From Clostridia bacterium (GTDB lineage: Bacteria > Bacillota > Clostridia > Oscillospirales > Butyricicoccaceae): a DNA stretch of 42,336 nucleotides. The stretch lies in the NCBI GenBank assembly GCA_021205365.1, contig JAJPXP010000038.1, positions 1-42,336 on the forward strand. Direction: 5' to 3'. The notes under the pieces are model-generated. The model did no database searches, had not been told where the DNA came from, and worked only from the letters and a program-made list of their open reading frames with translations. This document shows positions 1-8,042 of the stretch, piece by piece (the stretch's first letter is position 1; the number at the start of each line of letters is the position of its first letter). The translations under genes and the position numbers were made by a program.

Positions 1-4
1 CTAT

Positions 5-46
5 GCCCTTCTAGGGCTTACTCAAACCACTAGTTTACTAGTGGTT
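5..46. mobile_element. Candidate right-end hairpins of an IS200/IS605-like element (partial)
   Basis: Two adjacent inverted repeats: GCCCT-TCT-AGGGC (5-17) and AACCACTAG-TTTA-CTAGTGGTT (25-46). Neither is followed by a T-run, so they do not look like intrinsic terminators. Subterminal hairpins of this size and composition are typical of the ends of IS200/IS605-family elements. No transposase is visible because the window starts here. A matching type of hairpin lies at the other edge of the window (42304-42322). The assignment rests on general resemblance only; an ordinary intergenic hairpin is the alternative. Confidence 0.4.
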
Positions 47-54
47 ATGATTTG

Positions 55-83
55 TTGCATCGAAATTCCAAGTATGATATAAT
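55..83 (+). promoter_or_regulatory. Sigma-A-type promoter for the FAD oxidoreductase
   Basis: TTGCAT (55-60), a 17-bp spacer and a perfect TATAAT (78-83). Predicted transcription start near 90, leaving a leader of about 100 nt before the start codon at 189. It lies directly downstream of the left-edge hairpins, so the gene has its own promoter just inside the putative mobile-element boundary. Confidence 0.75.
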
Positions 84-188
84 ACCTGAAGAATCATTTC
101 AGATCATTTTCTTTCCCACAGATTGGTATATTGGGTAAATGATATCAATTATCTTGGGATTTTTGAATGATAGCAAGGAATAAAGCAA

Positions 189-1796
189 ATGTCGATTTTA
201 GTAGGAAATATTCGTTTGCCGCTGGAAGCAACTGAGCACGATGCTTTTGTTGCGGCATGGAAAAAATGCGGGCTGCATGGCAGTGAAGTGCGCAGTTCTC
301 ATATGTATCGTGCATCAATTGATGCACGTCGCGGACGTATTGCACGTGTAATTTCGGTCCTGCTGGATTTAGAAGAGGAACAAAAGGAAGAAGCCGTTGT
401 AGCACAGGTCAATAAAAGTGATGTGCGTCTGAAAAAAGCGGTGGCAGCACCGATGCCCACTGGGACAGAACAGCTTGTGCATCGTCCGATCGTGGTTGGA
501 TTTGGACCGGGCGGTTTATTTGCAGCATATGTACTGGCGAAGAACGGCTACCGGCCACTGGTCATTGAACGCGGGCAGGCCATACAAAGCCGTGATCGTG
601 CAGTAAAGGAATTTTTTTCCGGAGGTATCTTTGATCCAGTGAGCAATATCCAGTTTGGGGAAGGCGGTGCAGGCGCCTATTCTGACGGCAAGCTGACTTC
701 AAGGATCAACGACCCAATGAGTGAATTTGTGCTCCGCACCCTTGTAGAGCACGGTGCACCGGAGGAAATCCTGTATAAAGCCAAGCCGCATATTGGTACG
801 GATATTTTAAAGCAGGTTGTCCGCCATATGCGGGAAGCGATTATCCGTATGGGTGGGGAAGTGCATTTTGGCTGTACACTGACTGGTTTGGTACACAGCA
901 ATGGTATATTGGAAGCCGCTGTTGTCGATGGAGAAGAGATTCCCTGTGAGCGTCTGATTCTTGCCATTGGGCACAGTGCCCGGGATACCTTTTGCAATCT
1001 GCATGTACAGGGGATCTTCTTTGAACCCAAGCCGTTTTCTGTTGGTGCACGGATAGAACATCTTCAGAAGGATATTGACCAAAGCCTGTATGGAAAATTT
1101 GCCGGACATCCGGCATTGCCGCCTGCGGAATATACATTGTCCCATCGGGAAGGCGGCCGGGGATGTTATTCTTTCTGCATGTGTCCTGGCGGGCAGGTCG
1201 TGGCAGCCCAGAGTGAGCCGGATTCTATCGTTACCAATGGTATGAGCTATCATGCGAGAAACGGCAGGAATGCCAATTCTGCAATTGTTGTTTCTGTCAA
1301 TCCATCTGATTTTCCTACTGGTGATGCGTTGGCTGGTATTGCGTTCCAGCGTCAGATCGAACAGCAGGCTTTCCGTGCAACCGGAAGCTATTTTGCACCC
1401 TGCCAGACCGTTGGCGATTTTCTGGAAGGCAGAAAAACAAAAAAACACGGAAGGGTTGCACCAACCTATCCGATTGGTGTACAATATAGTACGTTAGAAG
1501 GTATTTTGCCGGATTTTGTTATTATGCAGATGCAGAACGGACTTCGGCAGTTTGGCAGAAAAATCCGCGGCTTCGATATGCCGGATGCGTTGCTGACCGG
1601 ACCGGAAACCCGTACCAGTTCTCCTGTCCGTATAACCCGTCTGGAAAACAGGCACAGCCGTAACGTTTCAGGTCTGATCCCCTGCGGCGAAGGTGCGGGC
1701 TATGCTGGCGGCATTATGAGCGCAGCTGTGGATGGCATTGGCTGTGCACAGGAAATCTTAAAAACATTTCGTCCTCTCGAAGAAAGGAGAGATTGA
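189..1796 (+). CDS. NAD(P)/FAD-dependent oxidoreductase (COG2509-like FAD-dependent dehydrogenase)
   Basis: A 535-residue flavoprotein of the family annotated as uncharacterised FAD-dependent dehydrogenases. An N-terminal domain of about 95 residues precedes the Rossmann dinucleotide fold, where GFGPGG (residues 104-109) followed by an ERG segment binds the FAD ADP moiety. Further on are the FGEGGAGAYSDGKL segment and a C-terminal GEGAGYAGGI segment that are characteristic of this family. Cytoplasmic, no signal peptide or membrane span. The substrate is unknown. An AGGAA lies about 8 nt before the ATG. It is followed after 3 nt by an RseC-like membrane protein, so the two are probably cotranscribed. 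Family assignment is strong, function is open. Confidence 0.85.
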   Translation: MSILVGNIRLPLEATEHDAFVAAWKKCGLHGSEVRSSHMYRASIDARRGRIARVISVLLDLEEEQKEEAVVAQVNKSDVRLKKAVAAPMPTGTEQLVHRPIVVGFGPGGLFAAYVLAKNGYRPLVIERGQAIQSRDRAVKEFFSGGIFDPVSNIQFGEGGAGAYSDGKLTSRINDPMSEFVLRTLVEHGAPEEILYKAKPHIGTDILKQVVRHMREAIIRMGGEVHFGCTLTGLVHSNGILEAAVVDGEEIPCERLILAIGHSARDTFCNLHVQGIFFEPKPFSVGARIEHLQKDIDQSLYGKFAGHPALPPAEYTLSHREGGRGCYSFCMCPGGQVVAAQSEPDSIVTNGMSYHARNGRNANSAIVVSVNPSDFPTGDALAGIAFQRQIEQQAFRATGSYFAPCQTVGDFLEGRKTKKHGRVAPTYPIGVQYSTLEGILPDFVIMQMQNGLRQFGRKIRGFDMPDALLTGPETRTSSPVRITRLENRHSRNVSGLIPCGEGAGYAGGIMSAAVDGIGCAQEILKTFRPLEERRD

Positions 1797-1799
1797 TAG

Positions 1800-2201
1800 A
1801 TGCAGCAGACAGCAACTGTAACCAAGCTCCTGCCGGGCAACCAGGCAGAACTGACTGTACACCGTCAGACTGCTTGCGGGCATGACTGCTCCAATTGCGG
1901 CGGCTGCGGTGAAATTGTAACCAAGCCAATTATTGTTGTTGCAGACAACTCCATCGGCGCGGACGTCGGTGATTCTGTTATCATTACCGGCAGCTCAAAG
2001 CAGGTACTTGGCCTCGCAGCAGTAGTATATCTGGTGCCATTCATTTTATTTTTCGCATTATATGCAGTAGCAGCGGTGGCTTCGCTTCCGATCCCGGAGA
2101 TATGGGGCTGTGCTGGATTTTTTCTTGGTATTCTTGCAGCTGTTTTGGTAAACAAACGCCAGAAGAATGCGAAGCCGATTTACACTATTTCTAAACTGTA
2201 A
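1800..2201 (+). CDS. RseC/MucC-like (SoxR-reducing system) membrane protein
   Basis: A 133-residue protein with the RseC/MucC layout: a short cytoplasmic N-terminal domain with a cysteine cluster C26-x3-C30-x2-C33-x2-C36, then two hydrophobic spans (about residues 69-93 and 99-119) and a short basic tail. In other bacteria RseC-type proteins accompany Rnf complexes or the SoxR-reducing system and are thought to help electron transfer. Here the neighbour is an FAD oxidoreductase 3 nt upstream, which suggests a redox partnership; that is inference. AAAGGAGA (1783-1790) sets the ATG start. A terminator-like hairpin follows immediately. Confidence 0.75.
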   Translation: MQQTATVTKLLPGNQAELTVHRQTACGHDCSNCGGCGEIVTKPIIVVADNSIGADVGDSVIITGSSKQVLGLAAVVYLVPFILFFALYAVAAVASLPIPEIWGCAGFFLGILAAVLVNKRQKNAKPIYTISKL

Positions 2202-2206
2202 ATTTT

Positions 2207-2240
2207 CAAGGCTGGCGCTTGTGTCAGCCTTGTATTCTTT
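2207..2240 (+). terminator. Probable intrinsic terminator after the RseC-like gene
   Basis: CAAGGCTG (2207-2214) pairs with CAGCCTTG (2225-2232) around a 10-nt loop and is followed by a T-rich tract (TATTCTTT). It begins 5 nt after the stop codon. The tail is interrupted, so efficiency is uncertain. Confidence 0.55.
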
Positions 2241-2243
2241 GGA

Positions 2244-2265
2244 AAGATACAGTAAAATGTATCTT
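2244..2265 (+). promoter_or_regulatory. Perfect 8-bp inverted repeat before the DUF5685-like gene
   Basis: AAGATACA (2244-2251) and TGTATCTT (2258-2265) form a perfect inverted repeat around a 6-nt centre, ending 16 nt before the start codon at 2282. It has no T-run, so it is more likely an operator or a leader hairpin next to the ribosome-binding site than a terminator. Confidence 0.45.
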
Positions 2266-2281
2266 GAGGTGAAGAATCAGG

Positions 2282-3166
2282 ATGTTCGGTTTTGTTCGTC
2301 CGCTTCGCGGTGAACTGAAGGTCCGCGAATGGGAACGCTTTCAAAGCGTATATTGTGGCCTGTGTCATACCATCCGGCGGCATTATGGTATCCTTCAGAC
2401 TTCGTTGCTCAGCTATGACTGCACGTATCTTGCGCTTGTTTTGGATTCTGTGGAAAGCGGTGGAGGAGACGTCTGCAGAAAACGCTGTATCATGCACCCG
2501 CTGCGCAAAAGAGCCTGTGCCTGCGAGAGTGCAGGCATGATGCGGGCTGCCGCTGTCAGCGTCATCCTCCAGTGGCATAAACTGGGGGATACGATTTCAG
2601 ATGAGCACGGGTTGAAACGGTTTGCTGCACGTTTCCTGCGCTTTTTTCTGCGCAAAGGATATCGGAAGGCTGCCAGAGATCTGCCGGAATTTGACCGATG
2701 CACGTTGCAGTGTCTCACACAATTGAGCGAATTGGAACGACAGAAAACAGCATCACTTGACCGTCCGGCAGATGCGTTTGCGAATATCCTGCGGGCAGCT
2801 GTTGCAGGCTATCATACCGACGGCCGCATTCTGGAGGAAATGTTTTATCATACAGGCAGATGGATTTACCTTGTGGATGCCTGTGCTGACATCAAAGATG
2901 ATTTTGCATCCGGCGGCTACAATCCGGTGATTCTGCGCTGGCAGCTGACACAAGCAGAACTGCTTCCACCGGTAAAGGATGCCATGAATCATACTTTGCT
3001 GCAATCGTTAGCAGCATCGTATCATGCATACATTTTAATGCATCCCTATCGTGATGCGGGGATTATAGAGAATATACTGTGCCAGGGATTGCCAGAAGTA
3101 ACACGGCAGGTTCTGGAAGGCACATTTTCAAATAACGGAGGAAAGAACAGGCATGGATCCTTATAA
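2282..3166 (+). CDS. DUF5685-like cysteine-rich protein of unknown function
   Basis: A 294-residue protein resembling the clostridial DUF5685 family. The N-terminal part has a C25-x2-C28 pair (VYCGLCH) and further cysteines around residues 65-85 (including CRKRC and CACE), so metal or cluster binding is possible. The rest is predicted helical without membrane spans. Its 3' end overlaps the start of the DnaJ-domain gene by 14 nt, which implies translational coupling and a shared role. The family has no established function. Start at ATG 2282, preceded by a GAGGTGAAG-type ribosome-binding site. Confidence 0.7.
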   Translation: MFGFVRPLRGELKVREWERFQSVYCGLCHTIRRHYGILQTSLLSYDCTYLALVLDSVESGGGDVCRKRCIMHPLRKRACACESAGMMRAAAVSVILQWHKLGDTISDEHGLKRFAARFLRFFLRKGYRKAARDLPEFDRCTLQCLTQLSELERQKTASLDRPADAFANILRAAVAGYHTDGRILEEMFYHTGRWIYLVDACADIKDDFASGGYNPVILRWQLTQAELLPPVKDAMNHTLLQSLAASYHAYILMHPYRDAGIIENILCQGLPEVTRQVLEGTFSNNGGKNRHGSL

Positions 3167-3782
3167 AGTTCTCGGCGTTTCGCCATCTGATTCGGATGAT
3201 GATATAAAACGTGCATATCGTGATCTGGCACGTAAGTATCATCCGGACAATTATATCAACAATCCGCTCGCGGATCTGGCAAAAGAAAAAATGCAGGAAA
3301 TCAATGACGCTTATGATACGATTATGAAAGAGCGTCAGAATGGCGGTTCTGCTGGTGGAAGCTCAACTGGCTATTCCCAACAGGGAAACGGTAGTTATGG
3401 CGGTTATCAGGGATATTCCTCCAGCTATCATGGAACAAACGCTGGTGTTTATAATCAGGTGCGCAATGCCATTAATGTAGGCAATGTTGGCATGGCGGAA
3501 GAGCTGCTCTCCCGGATTTCTGACCGGGATGCGGAATGGCATTTCCTGCGGTCTAATGTATGTTATCGCAAGGGCTGGTTTGATGAGGCATTGCAGGAAA
3601 TCAATCAGGCATGCAGCATGGCACCGAATAACATGGAATACCGCCGGATGCAGAGTATCCTGAATAACAGTTCTGCCTATGGCGGATATCGTCCAATGCA
3701 GCAGAATGATGCAATGGACTGTTGCACCCAGCTGCTCTGCCTGAATTGCCTGTGTAACTGCTGTGGCGGTGGAACCTGCTGA
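3153..3782 (+). CDS. DnaJ-domain protein with TPR-like middle and cysteine-rich tail
   Basis: A 209-residue protein. Residues 1-60 form a J domain with the diagnostic HPD at 30-32, which stimulates Hsp70 (DnaK) ATPase activity in this family. A Gly/Ser/Tyr-rich linker (about 66-95) leads to a helical segment resembling TPR units (about 100-165). The last 20 residues hold eight cysteines (190, 191, 196, 199, 201, 203, 204, 209), unlike the zinc domain of canonical DnaJ. The tail could bind metal, be acylated or form disulfides. It overlaps the upstream DUF5685-like gene; GGAGGAAAG inside that gene supports this ATG. It is not the main dnaJ. Confidence 0.85.
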   Translation: MDPYKVLGVSPSDSDDDIKRAYRDLARKYHPDNYINNPLADLAKEKMQEINDAYDTIMKERQNGGSAGGSSTGYSQQGNGSYGGYQGYSSSYHGTNAGVYNQVRNAINVGNVGMAEELLSRISDRDAEWHFLRSNVCYRKGWFDEALQEINQACSMAPNNMEYRRMQSILNNSSAYGGYRPMQQNDAMDCCTQLLCLNCLCNCCGGGTC

Positions 3783-3794
3783 TACAGCTCGGAT

Positions 3795-3823
3795 AAGGAT
3801 TGCCGGATGGCAGTCCTTTTTTC
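3795..3823 (+). terminator. Intrinsic terminator after the DnaJ-domain gene
   Basis: AAGGATTGCC (3795-3804) pairs with GGCAGTCCTT (3809-3818; one G-U pair) around a 4-nt loop and runs into TTTTTT. It lies 12 nt after the stop codon and ends the two-gene unit. Confidence 0.85.
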
Positions 3824-4011
3824 TCAGGCCGCTGATGAGATTAGAAATGGATTTGATGGCAGGAATCACTTGCAATATCTATAAAAATGGAAGAGATAGG
3901 TGGATATTGTGGCTATGAGGTTGTTTTAAACTGTCATAATGAGATTGATGTATTACATTAGTATCTGATATTGTCCAGTTTATCAAACTTACATAAGGAT
4001 GGGGTTCAACG

Positions 4012-4524
4012 ATGGAACGACGAGATAAAACAAAAAAACTGACCTTCGGCGCCGTCATGACTGCAGTGGGGGTTCTATTACTGTTACTGGGTTCCAGTAT
4101 GCCCGGGATGCGTATTGCGTGTTCCGCAATTGCTGGTGTGATTATTGCAATCATTGTCATGCGGTGTGGACTGCTCTATGCGCTGCTGGGTGTGATCGCA
4201 ACAGTGCTGCTGTCTTTCCTGGTGGTGCCTGCAAAAGAAATCGTATTGGTATACAGCGTTTTCTTTGGCCCGTATGCACTGGTGAAAAATTTAATTGAGC
4301 GGCTGCATAAACTGCTGCTGGAATGGCTGATCAAGCTGCTGTACTGTGGCGTTGTAGCGGTTCTGCTTCTCCGCTTCTCAGATAAGGTGCTTGCCATGGT
4401 TCCGGCTGTGATGGCGGCCCATGTATGGATGTATCTGCCCGCTGTACTGATACTCTTTGCAGTTTATGATATTGTATTCTCTAAGCTGATCGTTTACCTA
4501 TTTCAACGCTTGCATATCGGATGA
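4012..4524 (+). CDS. Conserved small integral membrane protein, function unknown
   Basis: A 170-residue protein with a short basic N-terminus (MERRDKTKK) and about five hydrophobic segments (roughly residues 11-28, 33-51, 54-72, 106-122 and 138-156). It resembles a Firmicutes family of short membrane proteins found near housekeeping genes and has the general look of ECF-transporter S-component-like proteins, but I cannot assign a substrate. AAGGATGGGG precedes the ATG. It sits alone between a terminator at 3795 and the yicC promoter region. A weak promoter may lie near 3950-3980. Confidence 0.65.
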   Translation: MERRDKTKKLTFGAVMTAVGVLLLLLGSSMPGMRIACSAIAGVIIAIIVMRCGLLYALLGVIATVLLSFLVVPAKEIVLVYSVFFGPYALVKNLIERLHKLLLEWLIKLLYCGVVAVLLLRFSDKVLAMVPAVMAAHVWMYLPAVLILFAVYDIVFSKLIVYLFQRLHIG

Positions 4525-4547
4525 GAATGCAAAACAAACAATCTATT

Positions 4548-4575
4548 TTGGATAAAAAAGAATTATTTGTATAAT
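4548..4575 (+). promoter_or_regulatory. Promoter for the yicC-gmk-priA operon
   Basis: TTGGAT (4548-4553), a 16-bp spacer and TATAAT (4570-4575). The predicted start near 4582 lies about 125 nt before yicC and only a few bases before a strong hairpin at 4588-4621, which would therefore sit at the 5' end of the mRNA. Confidence 0.6.
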
Positions 4576-4587
4576 TTGTATGAAAAT

Positions 4588-4621
4588 AGCCCGTTTCGCT
4601 TGAACACAAGTGAGGCGGGCT
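4588..4621. promoter_or_regulatory. Strong hairpin at the 5' end of the yicC leader
   Basis: AGCCCG (4588-4593) pairs with CGGGCT (4616-4621), and within it CTTG pairs with CAAG around an AACA loop; internal mismatches separate the two stems. The sequence after it (GTTAAAATAG) lacks the T-run of an intrinsic terminator. It may terminate weakly, or protect the 5' end of the operon mRNA from decay if transcription starts at the predicted promoter. Confidence 0.5.
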
Positions 4622-4705
4622 GTTAAAATAGAAAAGAAGACCCTTTTGAGATAAAGAAAGACGGCAAAAGGGACTTATTAGTTTATCAAATAGGAGGAAT
4701 TTTCC

Positions 4706-5581
4706 TTGAGAAGCATGACTGGATACGGAAGAGCCCGCCAGACGCTGCATGACCGCGATATTACGGTAGAGCTTCGTTCCGTCAACCACCGTTATCTGGA
4801 TGTCAATGTAAAAGCTCCGCGCATTTATGGGTTTCTGGACGAAGCTGCAAAATCCGCTATTGGCAAACTGATTGCCCGCGGCAAGGTAGATGTTTTTATT
4901 ACCATTGATTCCAGCGCTGCCGGCGATGTTAAGATTTCACTCAACCATAAAATTCTGGAAAGCTATTTGGATGCATTGCATGAAATGCGCGATCAGTACA
5001 ATCTGGCTGATGATCTCAGTGTGATGCGTCTGGCACGTTTGCCCGATGTGTTTACTTCGGAAAAGCAGGAAGCAGATGCCGATGAACTCACCCAGGATGT
5101 ATTGGAAGTTCTGGCTGCGGCAAGCACGGATTTTTGCAGCATGCGTGAGCGGGAAGGCGTAAAGCTGAAGGAAGATATTCTGTCCCGCGGGCAGACAATC
5201 CTGAAGCTGGTCTCCGAGGTGGAGGAACGCTCTCCAAAAGCTGTTGAGGAATACCGTGCCAAGCTGACTGCGCGTATGAATGAGGTTCTGTCAGACACGA
5301 CCATTGAGCCACAGCGCATTCTGGCAGAAGCTGCTGTTTATGCTGACCGCACGGCTGTAGATGAGGAAACTGTCCGCCTGCGCAGCCATATGCATCAGAT
5401 GGAAATCATGGCAGCTGAGGAAAAACCGATTGGGCGCAAGCTGGATTTCCTCGTTCAGGAGATGAACCGTGAAGCCAATACCATCGGTTCCAAAGCAAAT
5501 GACATAGAACTGGCAAAGATTGTCGTTGAAATTAAGTCGGAGATTGAAAAAATCCGCGAACAGATTCAGAATATCGAATGA
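4706..5581 (+). CDS. yicC: YicC/YloC family endoribonuclease
   Basis: A 291-residue YicC-like protein, full length for the family. The N-terminal motif RSMTGYGRA and the C-terminal DUF1732 part (about 205-291, with [21 protein letters not shown]) are both present. YicC proteins act on RNA as endoribonucleases in mRNA and small-RNA turnover. The chosen TTG start (4706) lies 8 nt after AGGAGG (4692-4697); the next ATG, three codons later, would be too far from that site. First gene of an operon leading into remA, gmk and rpoZ, a common clostridial order. Confidence 0.9.
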   Translation: MRSMTGYGRARQTLHDRDITVELRSVNHRYLDVNVKAPRIYGFLDEAAKSAIGKLIARGKVDVFITIDSSAAGDVKISLNHKILESYLDALHEMRDQYNLADDLSVMRLARLPDVFTSEKQEADADELTQDVLEVLAAASTDFCSMREREGVKLKEDILSRGQTILKLVSEVEERSPKAVEEYRAKLTARMNEVLSDTTIEPQRILAEAAVYADRTAVDEETVRLRSHMHQMEIMAAEEKPIGRKLDFLVQEMNREANTIGSKANDIELAKIVVEIKSEIEKIREQIQNIE

Positions 5582-5597
5582 TGGAAGGTGGATTCCA

Positions 5598-5864
5598 TTG
5601 AAACTTATCAATATTGGATTTGGCAACATGATTTCCGCAGACCGTCTGATTGCGATTGTTGCGCCGGATTCCGCGCCAATCAAGCGTGTGATTCAGGAGG
5701 CACGTGACCGCGATATGCTGATTGATGCTACCTATGGCAGACGTACCCGTGCTGTGATTATCATGGACAGCGATCATATTGTATTATCTGCCATTATGCC
5801 GGAAACTATTTCCGGTCGTATGGAAAACCGTGGAACGGAAAGTGAGGGGAATGCGGATGAATAA
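5598..5864 (+). CDS. remA: RemA/DUF370 extracellular matrix regulator
   Basis: An 88-residue protein that matches RemA (DUF370) over its whole length, beginning [12 protein letters not shown] and containing [19 protein letters not shown]. In Bacillus subtilis RemA is a DNA-binding activator of matrix and osmoprotection genes; in Clostridia the target genes are largely unknown. The TTG start at 5598 lies 6-10 nt after GGAAGGTGG. It is located 16 nt after yicC and overlaps gmk by 8 nt, so it is probably cotranslated with both. Confidence 0.9.
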   Translation: MKLINIGFGNMISADRLIAIVAPDSAPIKRVIQEARDRDMLIDATYGRRTRAVIIMDSDHIVLSAIMPETISGRMENRGTESEGNADE

Positions 5865-6441
5865 AAAGGGGATTTTATTTGTCATCACCGGGCCATCCGG
5901 TGTAGGAAAGGGTACTGTGCTGACAGAAGTCCGGAAACAAAAGGAAGTTTATTTTTCCATTTCTGCAACCACACGCAAGCCGCGTGAAGGGGAGCAGGAT
6001 GGTGTACACTATTTTTTTCTGACCCGTGAGCAGTTTGAGCAGAAGATTGCAGAAAATGGTTTTCTGGAGCATGCTGAATTTAGCGGCAACTGCTATGGTA
6101 CACCAGCTGCACCGGTTGATGAGCATCTGGAGGCCGGAACCGATGTCATTCTGGAAATTGAAGTACAGGGTTCTATGCAGGTGCACAAAACACGTCCGGA
6201 TGCCGTCCGTATTTTCCTTGCGCCGCCGAGCTATGCAGAACTGGAAAAACGCTTGACCGGACGAGGTACAGAATCAGAAGAGGCTGTCCGCATGCGTCTG
6301 GAAACTGCGAAGCATGAGCTCACACTGGCACCGGAATTTGATTATATTGTTGTCAACAACACAGTTGAGCAGGCAGCTGCCGATGTTCTGGCGATTATGA
6401 AAGCGGAATCTTGCCGCGCAGAACGTGTTATATTGGATTAA
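5857..6441 (+). CDS. gmk: Guanylate kinase
   Basis: A 194-residue guanylate kinase, which phosphorylates GMP to GDP with ATP. The P-loop GPSGVGKGT occupies residues 12-20, and the GMP-binding region includes [15 protein letters not shown] and the [15 protein letters not shown] segment. I chose ATG 5857 because GAGGGG (5844-5849) is 7 nt away; the in-frame ATG at 5851 is too close to it. It overlaps remA by 8 nt. Cytoplasmic, essential in most bacteria. Confidence 0.95.
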   Translation: MNKKGILFVITGPSGVGKGTVLTEVRKQKEVYFSISATTRKPREGEQDGVHYFFLTREQFEQKIAENGFLEHAEFSGNCYGTPAAPVDEHLEAGTDVILEIEVQGSMQVHKTRPDAVRIFLAPPSYAELEKRLTGRGTESEEAVRMRLETAKHELTLAPEFDYIVVNNTVEQAAADVLAIMKAESCRAERVILD

Positions 6442-6494
6442 AAAATTTAACCGGCGGAATGACCCGCCATATTATAGAAGGAGCGTAAAGCATT

Positions 6495-6830
6495 ATGTTA
6501 AAGCCATCTATGCAGGACCTGATGAAGAGAGTAAACAACCGCTATCTGCTGGTTAATCTGGCAGCACAGCGTGCACGTGATATCTCTGTAACAGAAGATG
6601 AAACAGCGGAAATACACCTGGATGAAAAGCCCGTTAAAGTGGCGCTGGATGAAATTTGTGATGGTATGATCGAATACCGCCAGGGACCAAAGCCGCAGCC
6701 GGAACCGGAAATCGATATGCTGGCTGCTGCAATGGACACAGATAACAGTGAGGCGGATGATCTGCTGTCTGATGAGGAAGCTGACAGTGAAGAGGATGAA
6801 CTGGCCGATGAAGCGCTGGAGGATCTGTAA
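6495..6830 (+). CDS. rpoZ: RNA polymerase omega subunit with acidic C-terminal extension
   Basis: A 111-residue omega subunit. Residues 1-63 hold the conserved core (PSMQDLMKRVNNRYLLVNLAAQRAR and the segment around KPVKVALDEICDGMI), which wraps the beta-prime subunit. Beyond a proline-rich stretch (66-72) the tail is very acidic, with 17 Asp/Glu among residues 81-111, longer than the minimal omega of many bacteria. It is placed between gmk and coaBC as is usual in Firmicutes. A ribosome-binding site GAAGGAG precedes ATG 6495. A small GC hairpin (6453-6468) sits in the 53-nt gap after gmk. Confidence 0.92.
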   Translation: MLKPSMQDLMKRVNNRYLLVNLAAQRARDISVTEDETAEIHLDEKPVKVALDEICDGMIEYRQGPKPQPEPEIDMLAAAMDTDNSEADDLLSDEEADSEEDELADEALEDL

Positions 6831-6833
6831 GCG

Positions 6834-8042
6834 ATGGATTTTTCGGGTAAAACCGTTGTCCTCGGTGTTACCGGGGGAATTGCGGCTTACAAGGCGTGCG
6901 ATCTCGTAAGCAGGCTGCACAAGAAAAATATCAATCTTCATGTCATTATGACGGCACACGCGTGTGAATTTGTCCAGCCGCTGACGTTTGAAGTCCTGTC
7001 TGGTAACCGTGTTGTGACGGATATGTTTAACCGCGATTTTCCGTGGGAAGTGGAGCACATTTCACTGGCAAAGGCTGCCGATGTATTCGCAATTGTTCCG
7101 GCAACCGCGAATATTCTGGGCAAGTATGCCCACGGCATTGCAGATGATATGCTGTCTACGACTCTGCTGGCAACCCGTGCACCGGTATTATTTGCACCGG
7201 CAATGAATACAGCAATGTACGAAAATCCTGCTGTACAAGACAATATTGCTACATTGAAGGAACGTGGATGTCTGTTTGTGGAACCGGCTTCTGGTCATCT
7301 GGCGTGCGGGGATACTGGCAAAGGAAAATTGGCGGATGTGGAATCCATTGAGCAGGCAATTCTAGATGCACTGACGAAAAAGGATATGTCTGGGATGCAT
7401 GTAACAGTTACCGCAGGCCCAACCCGCGAGGCAATGGACCCGGTACGCTTCCTGTCCAATCATTCCACCGGAAAAATGGGCTATGCCATTGCACGGAGCG
7501 CCAAAATGCGCGGTGCTGCGGTTACGCTGGTTTCGGGACCGGTTTCTCTGCCGCCTATTGACGGCGTGACAATGGTTCCGGTTACGTCCGCGCTGGATAT
7601 GCGTCAGGCGGTAATGGATGCACTGCCGCAGTCTGATTTTATTATCAAAGCTGCTGCTGTAGGTGATTACCGTCCGGTGGAATTTCAAAATGATAAAATC
7701 AAAAAACATGACGATGATATGTCCGTTGCCCTGACCCGCAATCCGGATATTTTGGCAGAAATCGGCGAAAAACGCAGGGAAGATCAAGTTATTTGCGGTT
7801 TCTCCATGGAAACACGTGATCTGCTGGAAAATTCCGCGAAGAAGCTGCAGAACAAAAATTGCGATGTCATCGTTGCCAATAACCTGAAGGTAAAGGGTGC
7901 CGGTTTTGCCGGTGACACCAACGTTGTTACCCTGCTGTATCGTGACGGTGCGACGGAGCCGTTAGAGCTGATGGGAAAGGATAACGTTGCTGATATCCTG
8001 TTGGACCGTCTGTTGGCACTGTATCAGGAAAAGCACGCGTGA
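6834..8042 (+). CDS. coaBC: Bifunctional phosphopantothenoylcysteine decarboxylase/phosphopantothenate-cysteine ligase
   Basis: A 402-residue CoaBC. The N-terminal flavoprotein domain (about 1-180) starts with GVTGGIAAYKA and has the PAMN motif (FAPAMNTAMYENP) of the decarboxylase, which uses FMN. The C-terminal ligase domain (about 188-402) begins VTAGPTREAMDPVRFLSNHSTGKMG and contains KAAAVGDYRP. Together they convert 4'-phosphopantothenate and cysteine to 4'-phosphopantetheine for coenzyme A. That supply also serves the acyl carrier protein encoded at the end of this window. GGAGG within the end of rpoZ provides the ribosome-binding site; the gap is 3 nt. Confidence 0.95.
   Translation: MDFSGKTVVLGVTGGIAAYKACDLVSRLHKKNINLHVIMTAHACEFVQPLTFEVLSGNRVVTDMFNRDFPWEVEHISLAKAADVFAIVPATANILGKYAHGIADDMLSTTLLATRAPVLFAPAMNTAMYENPAVQDNIATLKERGCLFVEPASGHLACGDTGKGKLADVESIEQAILDALTKKDMSGMHVTVTAGPTREAMDPVRFLSNHSTGKMGYAIARSAKMRGAAVTLVSGPVSLPPIDGVTMVPVTSALDMRQAVMDALPQSDFIIKAAAVGDYRPVEFQNDKIKKHDDDMSVALTRNPDILAEIGEKRREDQVICGFSMETRDLLENSAKKLQNKNCDVIVANNLKVKGAGFAGDTNVVTLLYRDGATEPLELMGKDNVADILLDRLLALYQEKHA

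Noticed and set aside
6453-6468. Small GC hairpin between gmk and rpoZ as a terminator
   Set aside because: The stem is only 5 bp (GGCGG/CCGCC), there is no T-run, and the flanking genes form a conserved operon.
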